Assembly (NCBI RefSeq): GCF_963675165.1
Contig: NC_087381.1
Coordinates: 372,001-436,000 of the forward strand
Direction of reading: 5' to 3'
DNA length: 64,000 nucleotides
Origin: Halichondria panicea
Lineage: Eukaryota; Porifera; Demospongiae; Suberitida; Halichondriidae
Within the stretch, counting starts at the first letter, position 1. Every line of letters begins with the position of its first letter. Below, in pieces: positions 1 to 11,601 of the stretch. Below the pieces are notes generated by a model, which had not been told where the DNA came from, did not search any database, and worked only from the letters and a program-made list of their open reading frames with translations. The translations under genes and the position numbers were made by a program.

Positions 1-301
1 TAAGGCGTCTCAGGCGTGGCTACTACGGCAGCCCACCGGTTACCTTCAATTTAATACCTTTAAATTTGGTGATCTTCAATCAATCAATTAGCAATTTTGT
101 TCCGATTCAATACCTTGTCTACTGCTCATGCATATACGTAGGGCATGAATATATAACTCCTACAATTCATTGCTAGCAAAAAATAATTGTGTTGACATAA
201 TTGTTTTGCGACAAATTCTATATAAGGAAAATACATGCATGTATACACTATATATATATATCCATGCACTATATAGCTATAATATAGATTTGAACAGCAT
301 A
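1..301. other. AT-rich flank, nothing recognised
   Basis: Downstream of SRCR gene C on the minus strand; probably holds its 3' UTR. TATATATA runs near 250. No other signal. Confidence 0.5.
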
Positions 302-1260
302 TTAACTTGTGTATGGGGGAGGACTATCTCCTGTGGTGACAAAAATCATCTTCACTCGTGGTGGAAGACTATATTGTCTGGTGGAGCCTGAGGAATCAGG
401 TTTGAAGTAGTAGTAGCAGCATACACAACAGCATATGATCACACAGATGGATATGACGGAACCAACGCCTCCACCGGAATAAGCTGGGATGTTTGACCCA
501 CCACTTTCACTTCCACCACCACCTGCATGTGTGGTCAAACTTGATGCAGGGCATGTACATCATTTGTACACATCACTGTACGTACATCTAGCTCCTTGAG
601 TATATGTAGTATCAGTAACTGCATGCATGCTGAGATATACCGTTACCTGTAGTACAAATCAAGGCCACATCTTCTGAATGGGTGCAATCTTCAACTCCGA
701 TAGCATTAGCAGGACAATTAATGAGTCTGCTCTCAGTTCCTAAGCAACGAAGCTCGTCCAGCCATATCGGAGTGGTTGATGATGCTTGAGAAAAACTATA
801 AATAGGAGGAATGATTATCAAATAATTACATCAGTTTATATAGTCTATATAATTATTATAGATAATTATTATAATTATGCATGTGCATGCAATGATACTC
901 ACCCTGTTCTTACTCGCCCATACTGGTACCCTAGTTGACGACAAGCCACCCTTGCATCATTTGAGCCGAAGTTGTCATCACACACTGTCCCCCATTGTCC
1001 ATTGTAATAGAACTCCAGTCTGCCAGAGGAGCCTCCTGTTTGGCCTGAGTTGCCTACCAGCCTCAAGTTTCCATTAGTAAGACCTTCAAAAGCAAATCAT
1101 GCACTGTTTTGACAAACTTAAACTTTTATTTTCAGTATCATGATGTAGTCTATACTGCCTATTTACTAGATAGCCTATAACTGCATGCAGTCTTACCTTG
1201 GGTGTCAGAAAAACAGAAGCCCAAGATAATCAAAAAGAAATAACTTGTAGAGCCTGCCAT
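302..1260 (-). CDS. SRCR-transmembrane receptor C (one SRCR domain, PPPY tail)
   Basis: Four coding exons on the minus strand: 1197-1260, 903-1083, 647-795 and 302-522. Exon 1 starts at a Met followed by a hydrophobic signal peptide ([16 protein letters not shown]). Exons 2 and 3 together encode one scavenger receptor cysteine-rich domain. It shows [33 protein letters not shown], then WLDELRC and [12 protein letters not shown]. The six cysteines and the split over two exons fit group A SRCR. The last exon has a Gly/Ser linker, one membrane segment ([14 protein letters not shown]) and a short tail ending SPPPYTS. The PPPY suggests binding to WW domains, for example NEDD4-type ligases; this is inference. 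It is the smallest of three tandem related receptors. Ligand unknown. Confidence 0.85.
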
Positions 1261-1406
1261 TTTGAAACCAAATGAATGCCTCAGTACACAGGGGATATTT
1301 TTGAGGTTATTCTCCTCCACAAACCATGTTGACAGATAAAGTGTGCGCATGCGTGTACATGTGATAATTATAAAGTTTCACATCCATGCACATTCATTAT
1401 GTAGCA

Positions 1407-4400
1407 TCAAAATATTAACGGAAAGGTATCTAGATCATCCATGTCAGTTGGATAGGGTGGTAGTTCAAAGTCTTGTTCCTCCTGTTCCCTGAACGGTGGT
1501 AAAGTAATGGAGGGACGTGGTAGAGTGATGGAGGGAGTGATGGAGGGACGAGGTAGAGTGATGGGGGGACGAGAAGGTGCCAGCGTAATGGAGGGACGAG
1601 AAGGTGGTACAGTGATGGAAGGACGTAAGGATTTCTCCAACTTATAAACCGGAGATCCCACGACCATTAGATAGTCCGGAGGGGCTTGCGTAATCCAAGT
1701 TGTTTTAGTGGGTACGTGTCGACTATCCCTGTGCTGAGAAGTAACATTTCTAGTGACGTCAGTGCCGGAGGTCCTGCTTAGTGGGTGTGTCTGAGAGTGT
1801 GCGTGGGTACGAGGGAGAGGGGGTGGTCTCGGAGGATGGCGATTGTTTGGACACGCTCTGCAGATTAGATAGAAGATGAAGATACTGATTAGAATACCAA
1901 CTACGATGCCTCCAAACATGTAGTAGTAGATGTAGCTCATATCATTGCCTGCAGAAATGGAAATAACTATATAATTATGCAGTAACTTGTTAGAGCATGG
2001 AGATAGTTTTTTTAGTAATCCCTGCAGGGTATGTAGTATCATCACAATAATATATACTTCTTTGTGAATTGAGCATTTCGATATCCGATAGTAATTACTG
2101 ATCTGGTATTTTAAAGGGCTACAAAATAATATTTACGGGCATTCATTTGTGACTATCGAAACAGGCCCATTTTGGAAAAATCACCAACTGAAGGCATTAA
2201 TTAACGAAGTATTTGCACGTGTGCAGATCTTGCACATGCACAGACTCACCATCACAGTTCTGTGGTGCACAGGACACACCCACATCCTCTAAGTGAGTGC
2301 AGTCTGTCACTCCCAGTTCATTGTGGGAACAGCCGAGGAGAGTCGTATCATTGCTACCACAGCGAAGATCATCCAACCAGATAGGAGCAGTATCAGACAC
2401 TTGAGAAATGCTGTCAGAACAATTAAAAGCGTACATATTATCAACAATCACATTGGGACAACAAAGAGCTACAAAATTCAATGCTTATATAATTTGCTAT
2501 AGCAGTATACAACAGAAGCACAACACTCCTTTAAATTATGACTGCAGCTCAACTGTTCCACTCTTCCTCCCAGGGGCGGATCCAGGGGTGATTTTGAGGG
2601 GCTGAAGCCCCCCCTGGCCCTTTTGAAAAAACTACCTATGTATTGCTAGTCTGAGGTTACAACAATTTTGCCACCAACCTTGTTACTTATGCATCTGCAT
2701 GTAGACTCACTGACTTAGAGATGCTAGACAATAGCCAAGTCTAGCTACTAAGAGTATAAAGGATGTAGGCTAGCTAGCTGGACATGCATACTATACTAGC
2801 TAGCGCATAGACTAGACTGAGCTAGCTAATAAAGTGCATAGGTCAACTATTGCTGTTGCTGAGTCAGCTCCTTGTGCAATGTTTTGTAGCCTCGATCATA
2901 TCCCAGGCCTCTTTTCCTAGGCCTTCTTGTGAAGGAGGCTATTGTATGCTGTTGAGCTGCAACATGGAGCAGATCTCAGACTTTTTCAGCTAGTTGCAAG
3001 GAAGCAGCCTTATCTCCTCTCACTCTCAGTGCAGTCTGGGTAGGCATTGTGATTCTTTCATGTACCAAGAGTGCATGAATGTAGATGTAACATCTATCTT
3101 TCATGTACCAAGAGTGATGAATGTAGATGTAACATCTACAGTATACATCCTTTTGTTGATTAGAACGAGCTTTTTGTATTAACTTTTTCATATTCAGTAT
3201 TCACTTATTAATATGACAGTTTAAAGGTAAAAGTGTGAGCAAATTGTAAAAAGCAAAAAATTTCGCCTCCAGCGAGGCGGGAGGGGGATGCTCCCCCTCC
3301 CATACCCACCCCCTGGGTGGCTCTGCCACCCTCGTACGGGGCTTCGCCCCTTTCTACTAGCCCCCCCCTTTCATTTTTCCTGGATCCGCCCCTGCCTCCT
3401 ACTACAGTATTGACTCTTCCACTGCAACAGCTATACCTACTGTTGAGTCCCCTCCCTTTTACTTTCCATACATTCTACAATAAATCCACTGCATGCAGCT
3501 ATATAATTATATACCTGAACTGCTCCACAGCTGTTCCCCAGCAGTATCCTTCATTGAAGCCTAGCTGTCTGCAGGCCACATCAGCATCAGGGCCATCAAA
3601 GTCATCGTCACAGATTGTCCCCCATTGGCCACTGTGATAAATCTCCAGCCGACCGTGTGTCCTGCTACCGTCTTGAAGCCTCAGAGATCCCTCTATTAAT
3701 TATATATTGCAGCATGCAAGGGTGACGCAATAATTATAATGTTAGTATATAATTATATTTAGTGTGTGATTATAACTCCATGCACATGCATGTATAATTA
3801 TATAGCTAGTATATACTAATGAGAGAATCCTCTATTAGAGGTGAACAATCATAGTATAGTATGCATGGCCTTGGTACAACATAGTAATAATCCGTGTACA
3901 TGTACTATACAATGATTTTTGTTAGTTGTGTGTGCACGTGTGAAGGCATTTCGGTAATGATTGGATTGCATGTGTGTTTGTACTGAAGCACAGTAGCATT
4001 CTATATAATAGGTACAAATCCATTCCTTTAACGGTGCCTGCCTGTTGTGCAGTGATCAATGTTAGTTATCCTCTGTTACAATAACTAAAGCTATGCACAA
4101 TAATTATAAGCAAAGGCACGTCAATTAACATGCACCCATGTGCATATATTCCATCCTCACCTCCTCCACACTTAAGACCCACGTCCTGACCGTGAGTGCA
4201 GTCATGGTTACCTACACCACTGTGAGAGCAGGAGTTGAGACTATCCTCTGTTCCTAGACAACGGAGGTTGTTAAGCCATATATTTTGAAAGGTGGTACCC
4301 GGGGAAAACCTGTCAACAATAACAACACAATTGAATAACACGATATCTTGCGAAACAATTGTAAACAACAGGCAATCAAAACACTAATAAAATTGGTGAT

Positions 4401-5337
4401 AATTCCTGTACACACTTGACATGTTAACTATAATTAGCATCACAACAGATACTGGAAAAGTATAACTCTGAGAGCTATTGAAATTGGCAATCAGCTGAGC
4501 ACACAATTATTTACAGGCTCTCAAGATAGCTGCCAAAATCAGTATTATTATAGTCAAGCTGTGTGTTCTGTAATGTTATGTAGGGCTAATGGTACTCACC
4601 CTAATTCTCCAACACGTCCGAAAGTTATATAAGTATTGTACACCAAGATCCTACAAGCCACTTCAGCGTCTGCTGTACTGAAGCCATTATCACACACTGT
4701 TCCCCACTGGCCATTGATGCGTATCTCCAGTCGACCAGAGGAGCCACCCGTCTTTCCGACATTGTCCACTAGCCTTAAATTCTCAGTGATTTGACCTGCA
4801 GGCATGCAATTTTGATATAAATAATATATATATATAGCTAGGAAACAGAATACAGTGGAACCCCTCTAGCTATAACGAACACTTTTGGGCAATGTTTTGG
4901 CCTTTGTTGAGGGGTTGTTTTTGTACACATAATTATATCTGTTCGTTTGGGACCTGGCCGTTATATTGAAGTTGGCCTTTTTTCAGGGGGTGGAGGTTTC
5001 AGTGTATTTTATTATCATTGCTGATTGACAACAACAGAGGCTACTGTATTTATAGTACTATATATAGCGGGTAATTTTCGTGGGCAGCTAGGCTGACCTC
5101 CACGAAATTTTATCGTAGGTGTGGCTTATCTGAACGTAGGAATGCTGTGCAGCCACGAAATTTTTACTCACAAAAACTACCGTTTCTCGAGTTGAACGAA
5201 TTTTTTACCCCACGAAACTTACCCGCTATACGGTATTATAGGCTATTATAATTATTATGTGTCTCACCTTGTGTATGCTGCAGAAAGGTGACTAGCATGC
5301 AAACTAGGAGCCCCACTATTGAAAGCATCTTCTGCAT
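1407..5337 (-). CDS. SRCR-transmembrane receptor B (two SRCR domains, PPDY/PPY tail)
   Basis: Exons (minus strand): 5268-5337 signal peptide ([20 protein letters not shown]), 4600-4795 and 4161-4309 first SRCR, 3515-3692 and 2250-2410 second SRCR, 1407-1948 membrane and cytoplasmic part. All junctions keep frame with GT donors and AG acceptors. Both SRCR domains have the six group A cysteines (for example [20 protein letters not shown]). After a Tyr-rich stretch (YIYYY) comes a membrane helix ([15 protein letters not shown]). The tail of about 145 residues is proline-rich, holds QAPPDY and LPPYP, and has serial PSITLP-type repeats. It is a type I surface receptor by layout. A hAT-like MITE lies in the intron between the two halves of the second SRCR domain. 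Confidence 0.85.
2571..3394. mobile_element. hAT-like non-autonomous DNA element (MITE)
   Basis: The ends are inverted repeats: CAGGGGCGGATCCAGG at the left and its complement CCTGGATCCGCCCCTG at the right. The flanks share CCTCC as a possible short target duplication. Just inside each end lie G/C-rich stretches with stem-forming runs (GGGGCTGAAGCCCC at left, GGGGCTTCGCCCC at right). The inside has no coding capacity and includes a tandem copy of a roughly 40-bp unit near 3057-3140. CAGGGGCGGATCCAGG-type ends are familiar from hAT-class elements of aquatic animals; family assignment rests on that memory. It sits in an intron of SRCR gene B. Confidence 0.75.
4851..5006. mobile_element. MITE, TACAGTGGAACC family, TA-flanked
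   Basis: A 156-bp element in the first intron of SRCR gene B. It begins TACAGTGGAACC and ends GGTTTCAGTGTA, an inverted repeat ending in TA. The body reads GGCCTTTGTTGAGGGGTTG and related words that recur at 18.04, 19.12, 26.65 and 53.85 kb. TA borders suggest a Tc1/mariner-type mobiliser, as inference. Confidence 0.65.
5063..5230. mobile_element. MITE, TATAGCGGGTAA family
   Basis: A palindromic element of about 168 bp. The left end is TATAGCGGGTAATTTTCGTG; the right end is its near-perfect complement (CACGAAACTTACCCGCTATA). No coding content. Similar ends occur at 26.04-26.24, 28.72-28.88 and 63.06-63.13 kb. Confidence 0.65.
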
Positions 5338-5613
5338 GCAGTGAGTTCTCAAACCAGCCAGAGCTCATTAGATATTAGATTTATAGAACTAAGTCACATG
5401 CACAGCATGCAGTCAGATAAACACAACAGTCTCCATGGTAAACAAATTCATTCTTTTGTCAGTAGGAGGACACACAACATTAATTATAATACAAACAGGC
5501 TGAAGCAGCAGTTCATGAATAAGATATACATACACACATGCATAATTATAAAGCTAGTGCAAAACACGCATACAAATGAGTTCTGAGTTTTGTGCAGAGT
5601 TTGAGCACTAAAG

Positions 5614-7913
5614 TCACTGATAATCAACCATTTCAGTTGGGCTACCAGGATAGGGAGGTGGGGGGGCATCTGGATAGGTAGTCAATGCCACCGTTTCTTG
5701 CCTTCCTTCGGAACTTATTTCCAGATCTTGTACTTGATAATCCGCCGTTCCTACGGCTGCGAAATAACTTGGAGGGGCTTGCGAAGTCCAGGTGGTAGGT
5801 TTAGTCGGCTCTGGTACATAAACTTGAGGAGTAGCGTCACCTGATGTGGTGGTCGGACTGACGGTTGTTGTTGCTACTCTCGTTCTAGGGGCTCTAGTCG
5901 TGGGTAATCGAGCGTGGTGGTGTCGACTGGAGCGGTGACCATTCGAATTCCTGAAAACGCTCTTGACGAGAAGGTAGCAGAGACAGACTGCCACGAAGAT
6001 CCCGGTGGAGGCAGCACCGGATGAGTAGTAGTAGACGTAAGACCCACTGCTTGCAGTGGTCAGCCCTGCAGGGGGGCAGACGAGGGGAGACATAAGAACA
6101 ATAATAGCTTTCACTGAAAGCAAGCCCTATAACTTTAATAATCTACATAATAATTATATATTACACTTTAGTTCTGGTCACCCAATTTCAAGCAGTTTAT
6201 CTAAATTACTTGGTACGAAATAATTATAAGCTCCTTTTTAAGCTTTAATAAGATAATTGTAACACCAGTTATGGCCGTTCAAAGATGCTACACTAGACAC
6301 AGTCCCATGCATCAAACCACTCACCATTACAGTTGTTCTGTGGTGCACAGACTAAACCCACATCCTCCGAGTGAGTGCAGTCCGTCACTCCCAGTCCACC
6401 GTGGGAACAGCTGAGGAGAGTCGTGTCATTGCTACCACAGCGGAGATCGTCCAACCAGATACGAACTCTGGTAGAGGCTCGAGAAAAACTGTGTGCATAC
6501 GTGTAATGTGTATTGATGTAATTCAATTAAAAACCCTTTTAACCTCAGTGTGCACACATTATAGGCTCTGTACACTAGCTACAGTGTACACAGTGGGACC
6601 ACACTATAGGCTCAGTACACTAGCTACAGTGCATGCACACAGTGGGACCACATTATAGGCTCTGTACACTAGCTACAGTGTGCACACATTATAGGCTCTG
6701 TACACTAGCTACAGTGTGCACACATTATAGGCTCTGTACACTAGCTACAGTGTGCACACATTATAGGCTCTACACACTGAAGGTCAATTAGAGTAGCATT
6801 TCTGCTTCCTAAAATATTGACGGTGAAAAGGGTTATAGTGTAGTCTTGAGAGGTCCTGAGCTTCAGTGTATACAGTATACGTTTAATATTTATACTAGTT
6901 GCTCAACTAAACACTCACCCCAGTGCTCCCACCGTCCCCCAGCAATAGCCTCGGGTGTAGCCCAGCTGAGCACAAGCCACGTTTGCATCGTTTGAGCCAA
7001 AGCTGTCATCACACACTGTCCCCCATTGTCCACTGTAATAGACCTCCAGTCTGCCAGAGGAGCCTCCTGTTCGGCCTGACCTGACCAGCCTCAGGCTGCC
7101 TACCTCCTGGCCTAAGTGGGGTATATCGTTTAACTGCTGCATTTCGACTATTAAATCACAGAACATGTATCTAAACACACCATTGGAAAGGTAATTCTGA
7201 GAGCTATTGAATGCATCAATTAGTTTTGAAATTGGACAATCCGAACACAAATTATAGGCTCTCAAAGATGGCTACCTAATATGAAAACGGCAACAGAACA
7301 AGTTGTTTGTTATCTATAACACAGGAAGGTCATAGTGTATGTCAAGTGTCATGGGGGGTATAATTATAGCTGAGTCAACAATGAATAGACTAACTGATAT
7401 CGAATGCTGTCATCTGGCACTATCCATAAAATAAACACACCAGTACGTATATGTACATCACAAAGTACATCACAAAGTGCACTCATACAGTACAGAGCAC
7501 GGCTAATACTTGTATTAGTAATGTATTTATCATACGAATTCGTGTCATAATTATAGCTAGCTATTGTTAAATACCTTGTGTATAATTATTGCAAAACCTT
7601 TCATATGCGCAATCATTGCAGATATTGATTAAATAAAGCTCCTTTATTATATTGAAAGGGAGGTCAATGGACAATGAAAGACGTACTGCAAGCACAACAT
7701 CTTAGTTACCAATCACAGTGGCATGGCAAAGCTGAATATCTCAGTTCTAGTTTAATAGAGTCTTTATAGGCCTACAACTTGTAGTACAAGCTAAAGCCTA
7801 TGTATGTACGTACGGCTAGATATAGACCTACTGCTGTGTAATATTCGATGTAACTCACCGTGTAAGTTGGGAAGAATACCCAGCAATAAGAAGACTAGTA
7901 AGAAGACTGCCAT
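5614..7913 (-). CDS. SRCR-transmembrane receptor A (one SRCR domain, PPSY/PPPY tail)
   Basis: Four exons (minus strand): 7859-7913 signal peptide ([18 protein letters not shown]), 6919-7111 and 6325-6488 one SRCR domain, 5614-6065 membrane segment and tail. The SRCR halves show [44 protein letters not shown] and [12 protein letters not shown], with six group A cysteines. The last exon has SYVYYY, a membrane helix ([15 protein letters not shown]) and a tail of about 115 residues with QAPPSYF and APPPPYPG, both PPxY. A block around [12 protein letters not shown] is shared with receptor B ([12 protein letters not shown]), so the genes are tandem duplicates. Its start lies 197 bp from the divergent PWWP gene. 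Confidence 0.85.
6532..6834. mobile_element. MITE with internal minisatellite, AACCCTTTT ends (copy 1)
   Basis: Left end AACCCTTTTAACCTCA; right end GGTGAAAAGGGTT is its partial inverted complement. Between them are tandem copies of a 36-45 bp unit containing GTGCACACATTATAGGCTCT and TGTACACTAGCTACAG. It lies in an intron of SRCR gene A and is the first of five copies in the window. Confidence 0.65.
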
Positions 7914-8109
7914 GTTAGTTGCCAATGTTTTGTTTGCTCGTACTAATTAATTTTCACTTGTATGTTTAACGACCTACACTTAGCGGGACGCGACACGACC
8001 CGCTACCCAACGCGCACATTATGGTAACGACCTTTACCTAGTACCTAACAGCTGCCTTTGCAGAACCTAGCTAGCTAGAGACATCTATTATCTTTAGAGG
8101 CGCGCCCTA
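7914..8109. promoter_or_regulatory. Likely bidirectional promoter, SRCR A / PWWP gene
   Basis: Only 196 bp separate two divergent start codons. The interval has a CG-containing stretch (CGGGACGCGACACGACCCGC) unlike the AT-rich surroundings, and no TATA box that I can place with confidence. Shared promoter use is inferred from spacing. Confidence 0.5.
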
Positions 8110-8591
8110 ATGGATAGAAAATTTCGCGTGAATGATCCAGTATGGGCCAAAATGAGAGGCTACCCACCATGGCCCGCCAAGGTGAGCAGCCTAAAACATT
8201 TAAATCCATATTCACCAAAATAATAATTTAAAAATACATGATGATACGCGTGTTAACCTCGTACAGGTAACCAAGCATCCTAAGGGTGTGCACGGACCTT
8301 CGAACAGACTCTACGTATTCTTTTATGGCACACATCAAAAGTAAGGAAGGACATCGATCGTATGCGTTATTATCCCTACACCCACTCCACACCCTCACAC
8401 ACCACACACACAGTGCTTGGATGTTACCTAGTGACCTCTACCCCTATGCTGAGTACAAGGATACCTACCTCAAGCCCTCCTCTAAGAAAGGTTATGCAGA
8501 GGCAGTATGGGAGATCGAGGAGGACCCTCAACTCACCATCACCTCCTCTGTTAAGACTCCAAAGAGAAAGGGACCTGCCAAGAAGGTAAGC

Positions 8592-8628
<37 letters not shown>

Positions 8629-11550
8629 CCTTACGCCCCCCCCAGACATTACATGTATAAACATTAATTCTTTTCCTTGCAGATTTGCAAATCCTCGTCT
8701 CCTGTACCGCTAGAAAAACCTCGTAAACGGAAAACACATGCTTCTCCTCACACTTCCATGCCCACTCACTCGACTAAGCCTCACACTCCTCACACTTGTA
8801 CGCCCACTCCCTCGGCTATGAAGAAGGAGCGTCTCGACTCGGAACTGGAGTTGGAAACAGTGTTGTCCTCCGAGGCCCCTCTACCTACAAAGCAAGTAAT
8901 GCTTGATCCATCCAGCCAGTTGTCAGAAGATGGCAGCCAAATGCAACAACAACACAGATACTCCACAAGACGTAAAAATGTAACCGCGGGGATTGTCGAG
9001 GATCTGAAGCAAAACTACATGGCTAGGAAAGAGCAGCGTACTTTTACTACGAAGGCCACACCCCCATCTGCTAGGGAAATTTCCCCACCTGTACCAGCTG
9101 TCGTTGAAACTACACCAAAAGGGAAAGCCCCAACACCTCCACCAAAGAAACCAAAGTACATGACAAGGAAAGAGCAACGTACTTCAACTACAAAGGCCAC
9201 ACCCCCATCGGCAAGAAGGGAAATTTCCCCTCCTGTTACACCAAAGGGGAAAACCCCTACACCACCACCACCAACACCACCAAAGAAGAAAACATTACCA
9301 TCGAAACAAGACAAGGCAAACAAACAGCCAACGAAGAAGACTACCAAACCAGCAAACACAACAAGAGTAACAAGACGATCGCAAAGATTTGTAAGCAATG
9401 AGACAAGTTCTAACGACAATACAACGATAACTATCAAGCCAGAACCCGTCATATCATCACAAGAATGTGAACAATCAAGTCAAGAAATCTCCTCCCAAGA
9501 CACAACAATGGATTGCAGTGAACAGACTGACACAAGCATACCTCCTGTTATTAAACCAAGTAAAGAAATCGCCTTCGTTAATGAAACTGTTACAGTGGAT
9601 TGTAACGAACAGACGAACGTGAGCAGCACACCTCCTGTTGTTAAATCAAGTCAAGAAATTGCCTCTCAAGATATGGATTGCAGTGAACAAATTGACACCA
9701 GCACACCTCCTGTTATTAAACCAAGCCAAGAAATCACCTCTGTAAATAAAACAGTGGATTGTAACGTGACGAACATGAGCAGCACACCTCCTGTTATTAA
9801 ACCAAGTCATGAAATCACCTCTCAAGATATGGATTGTAACGAACGGACGAGCACACCTCCTGTTAAACCAACCACTGCTATCAAAGCCTCCTCGGAGTGT
9901 ATCTCATCACGTACACGACGCAGTAGACATCCGCAGCAGCAACAAAAAACTAATACTCAGAAAAAGTCTCGAAAAAAAGAAAATATTACTGAATTGAAAT
10001 CCACGACCGATAAACATATTATAGTAACACGTACCATGCTTTGTGATTCAGTGCCAAATGACGTACCGGAAATTTCAACGGAAGTAACGGTTCTTGATAA
10101 ATCTAACGAGAAATCTCTGCTGTCAGATATTTTAGTGAACACAGATAATAACTTGAGCACTGGTTCAACTGAACACATCACTGTGGTGACATCCATGATC
10201 ACTACTGACGAAGACTCAGCTAATATTACAGACAATGGCAAAGACAATCACTCAAACAAAGCTACAGAGGACGAAAAGTCCACTCCTCAGTCACAAGATG
10301 ACTTGACTGTTACTACTAGTGTACCTGACAACATGTGCAAGCCTTCTATAGAAACCGAAGTAATGGATATAGCTTCAGCTGAAGTTTCAACAAAAGAAAA
10401 TGAATTGCCATCGGAAAATTTGCCAGATTTAACTGCTCCTAGTAGCGACAACATTTCTCATGTTAAAGACAATTTGAAAGATTGCGACGAAAACACTGTA
10501 AAAAGTCAGAGTAGTAAGGAGGCTGGAAAAAACAACAAGACGAGTCCGAAGACCCAACGCCCAAAGAGGAGAATCAAGAATGCTACGATCAGTGCTGAGT
10601 CTCCACTGAAGAAATTCAAAGTGTCCGGACCGCCCAAAAATTTGAACGATAAAGGCTCATCAAACGAGAAAGCTAAAGATGACCAGAGGAGCAAACTACG
10701 AATTAGACAGCCCAGTGGATCTGGTAAAGGGTTATCACAGGAAAAAGTTCAAACAGACTCTACTCGCGATGTTTCTGTGGAGGCTGATAATGACAAAAAA
10801 GCTGATACTATTGAGGGCCGTGAGTCTGATGATGGTAACAAAGAGCAAGAGGAGGATAGCGTTCCCGTGTCTGCAGTGCCTAGTCTACCACCTTTCATTG
10901 CACCCCAGTCAGGTTGAGTGTGTGGTGTGTGGGTGTGTATGTGTGTGTGTGTGTGAGGCGTTTACATGAGCTTTGTACTACCCCTACTATCTATACATGT
11001 ATGTATACATGTATTAAATCACTGAAAACTTATTATTATTTTTGTTTTTCTCAGGAATGACCTCGATGCAGATTCTACAGACTTACAACTATAACTTGAA
11101 AGCTGCTCTCACCATCGAAGCTCCAGTAAGGAAAACTAGCTTCCATGGCATTATCCTAAGGCTGCAACTACTACCCACACACACTACACACACACCTACA
11201 CCACACACACACCACACACACACACACCCACACCACACACACACAGAACACGGAGTACGCTATTGAAATGTTGAATAAGCTGAGCAATTTCTACTGCACT
11301 GCTGCAGACTTGGACAAGTTCCCTTCCATCATGGACACTGTCAAAAAGGTTAGTTCACTTTCTCTAGCTTAATCTTACTTATCGTGTTTGTTAAAAAGGT
11401 TGTTTTAGTCCATTACCTATAATCATGTATTATATGGCTCCAGATTGTTCTGTTCTTTACCAACCCCCCCCCCCACACACACCTTACTCTCCCCACACAC
11501 CTCACACCTCACTCCCTCCCACACACCACCCTCACACCACACACACACAC

Positions 11551-11601
<51 letters not shown>

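Noticed and set aside
9015-9452. Minus-strand 145-residue hydrophobic frame
   Set aside because: Antisense of the Lys/Pro/Thr-rich PWWP exon, which gives Val/Gly/Phe-rich shadow translations.
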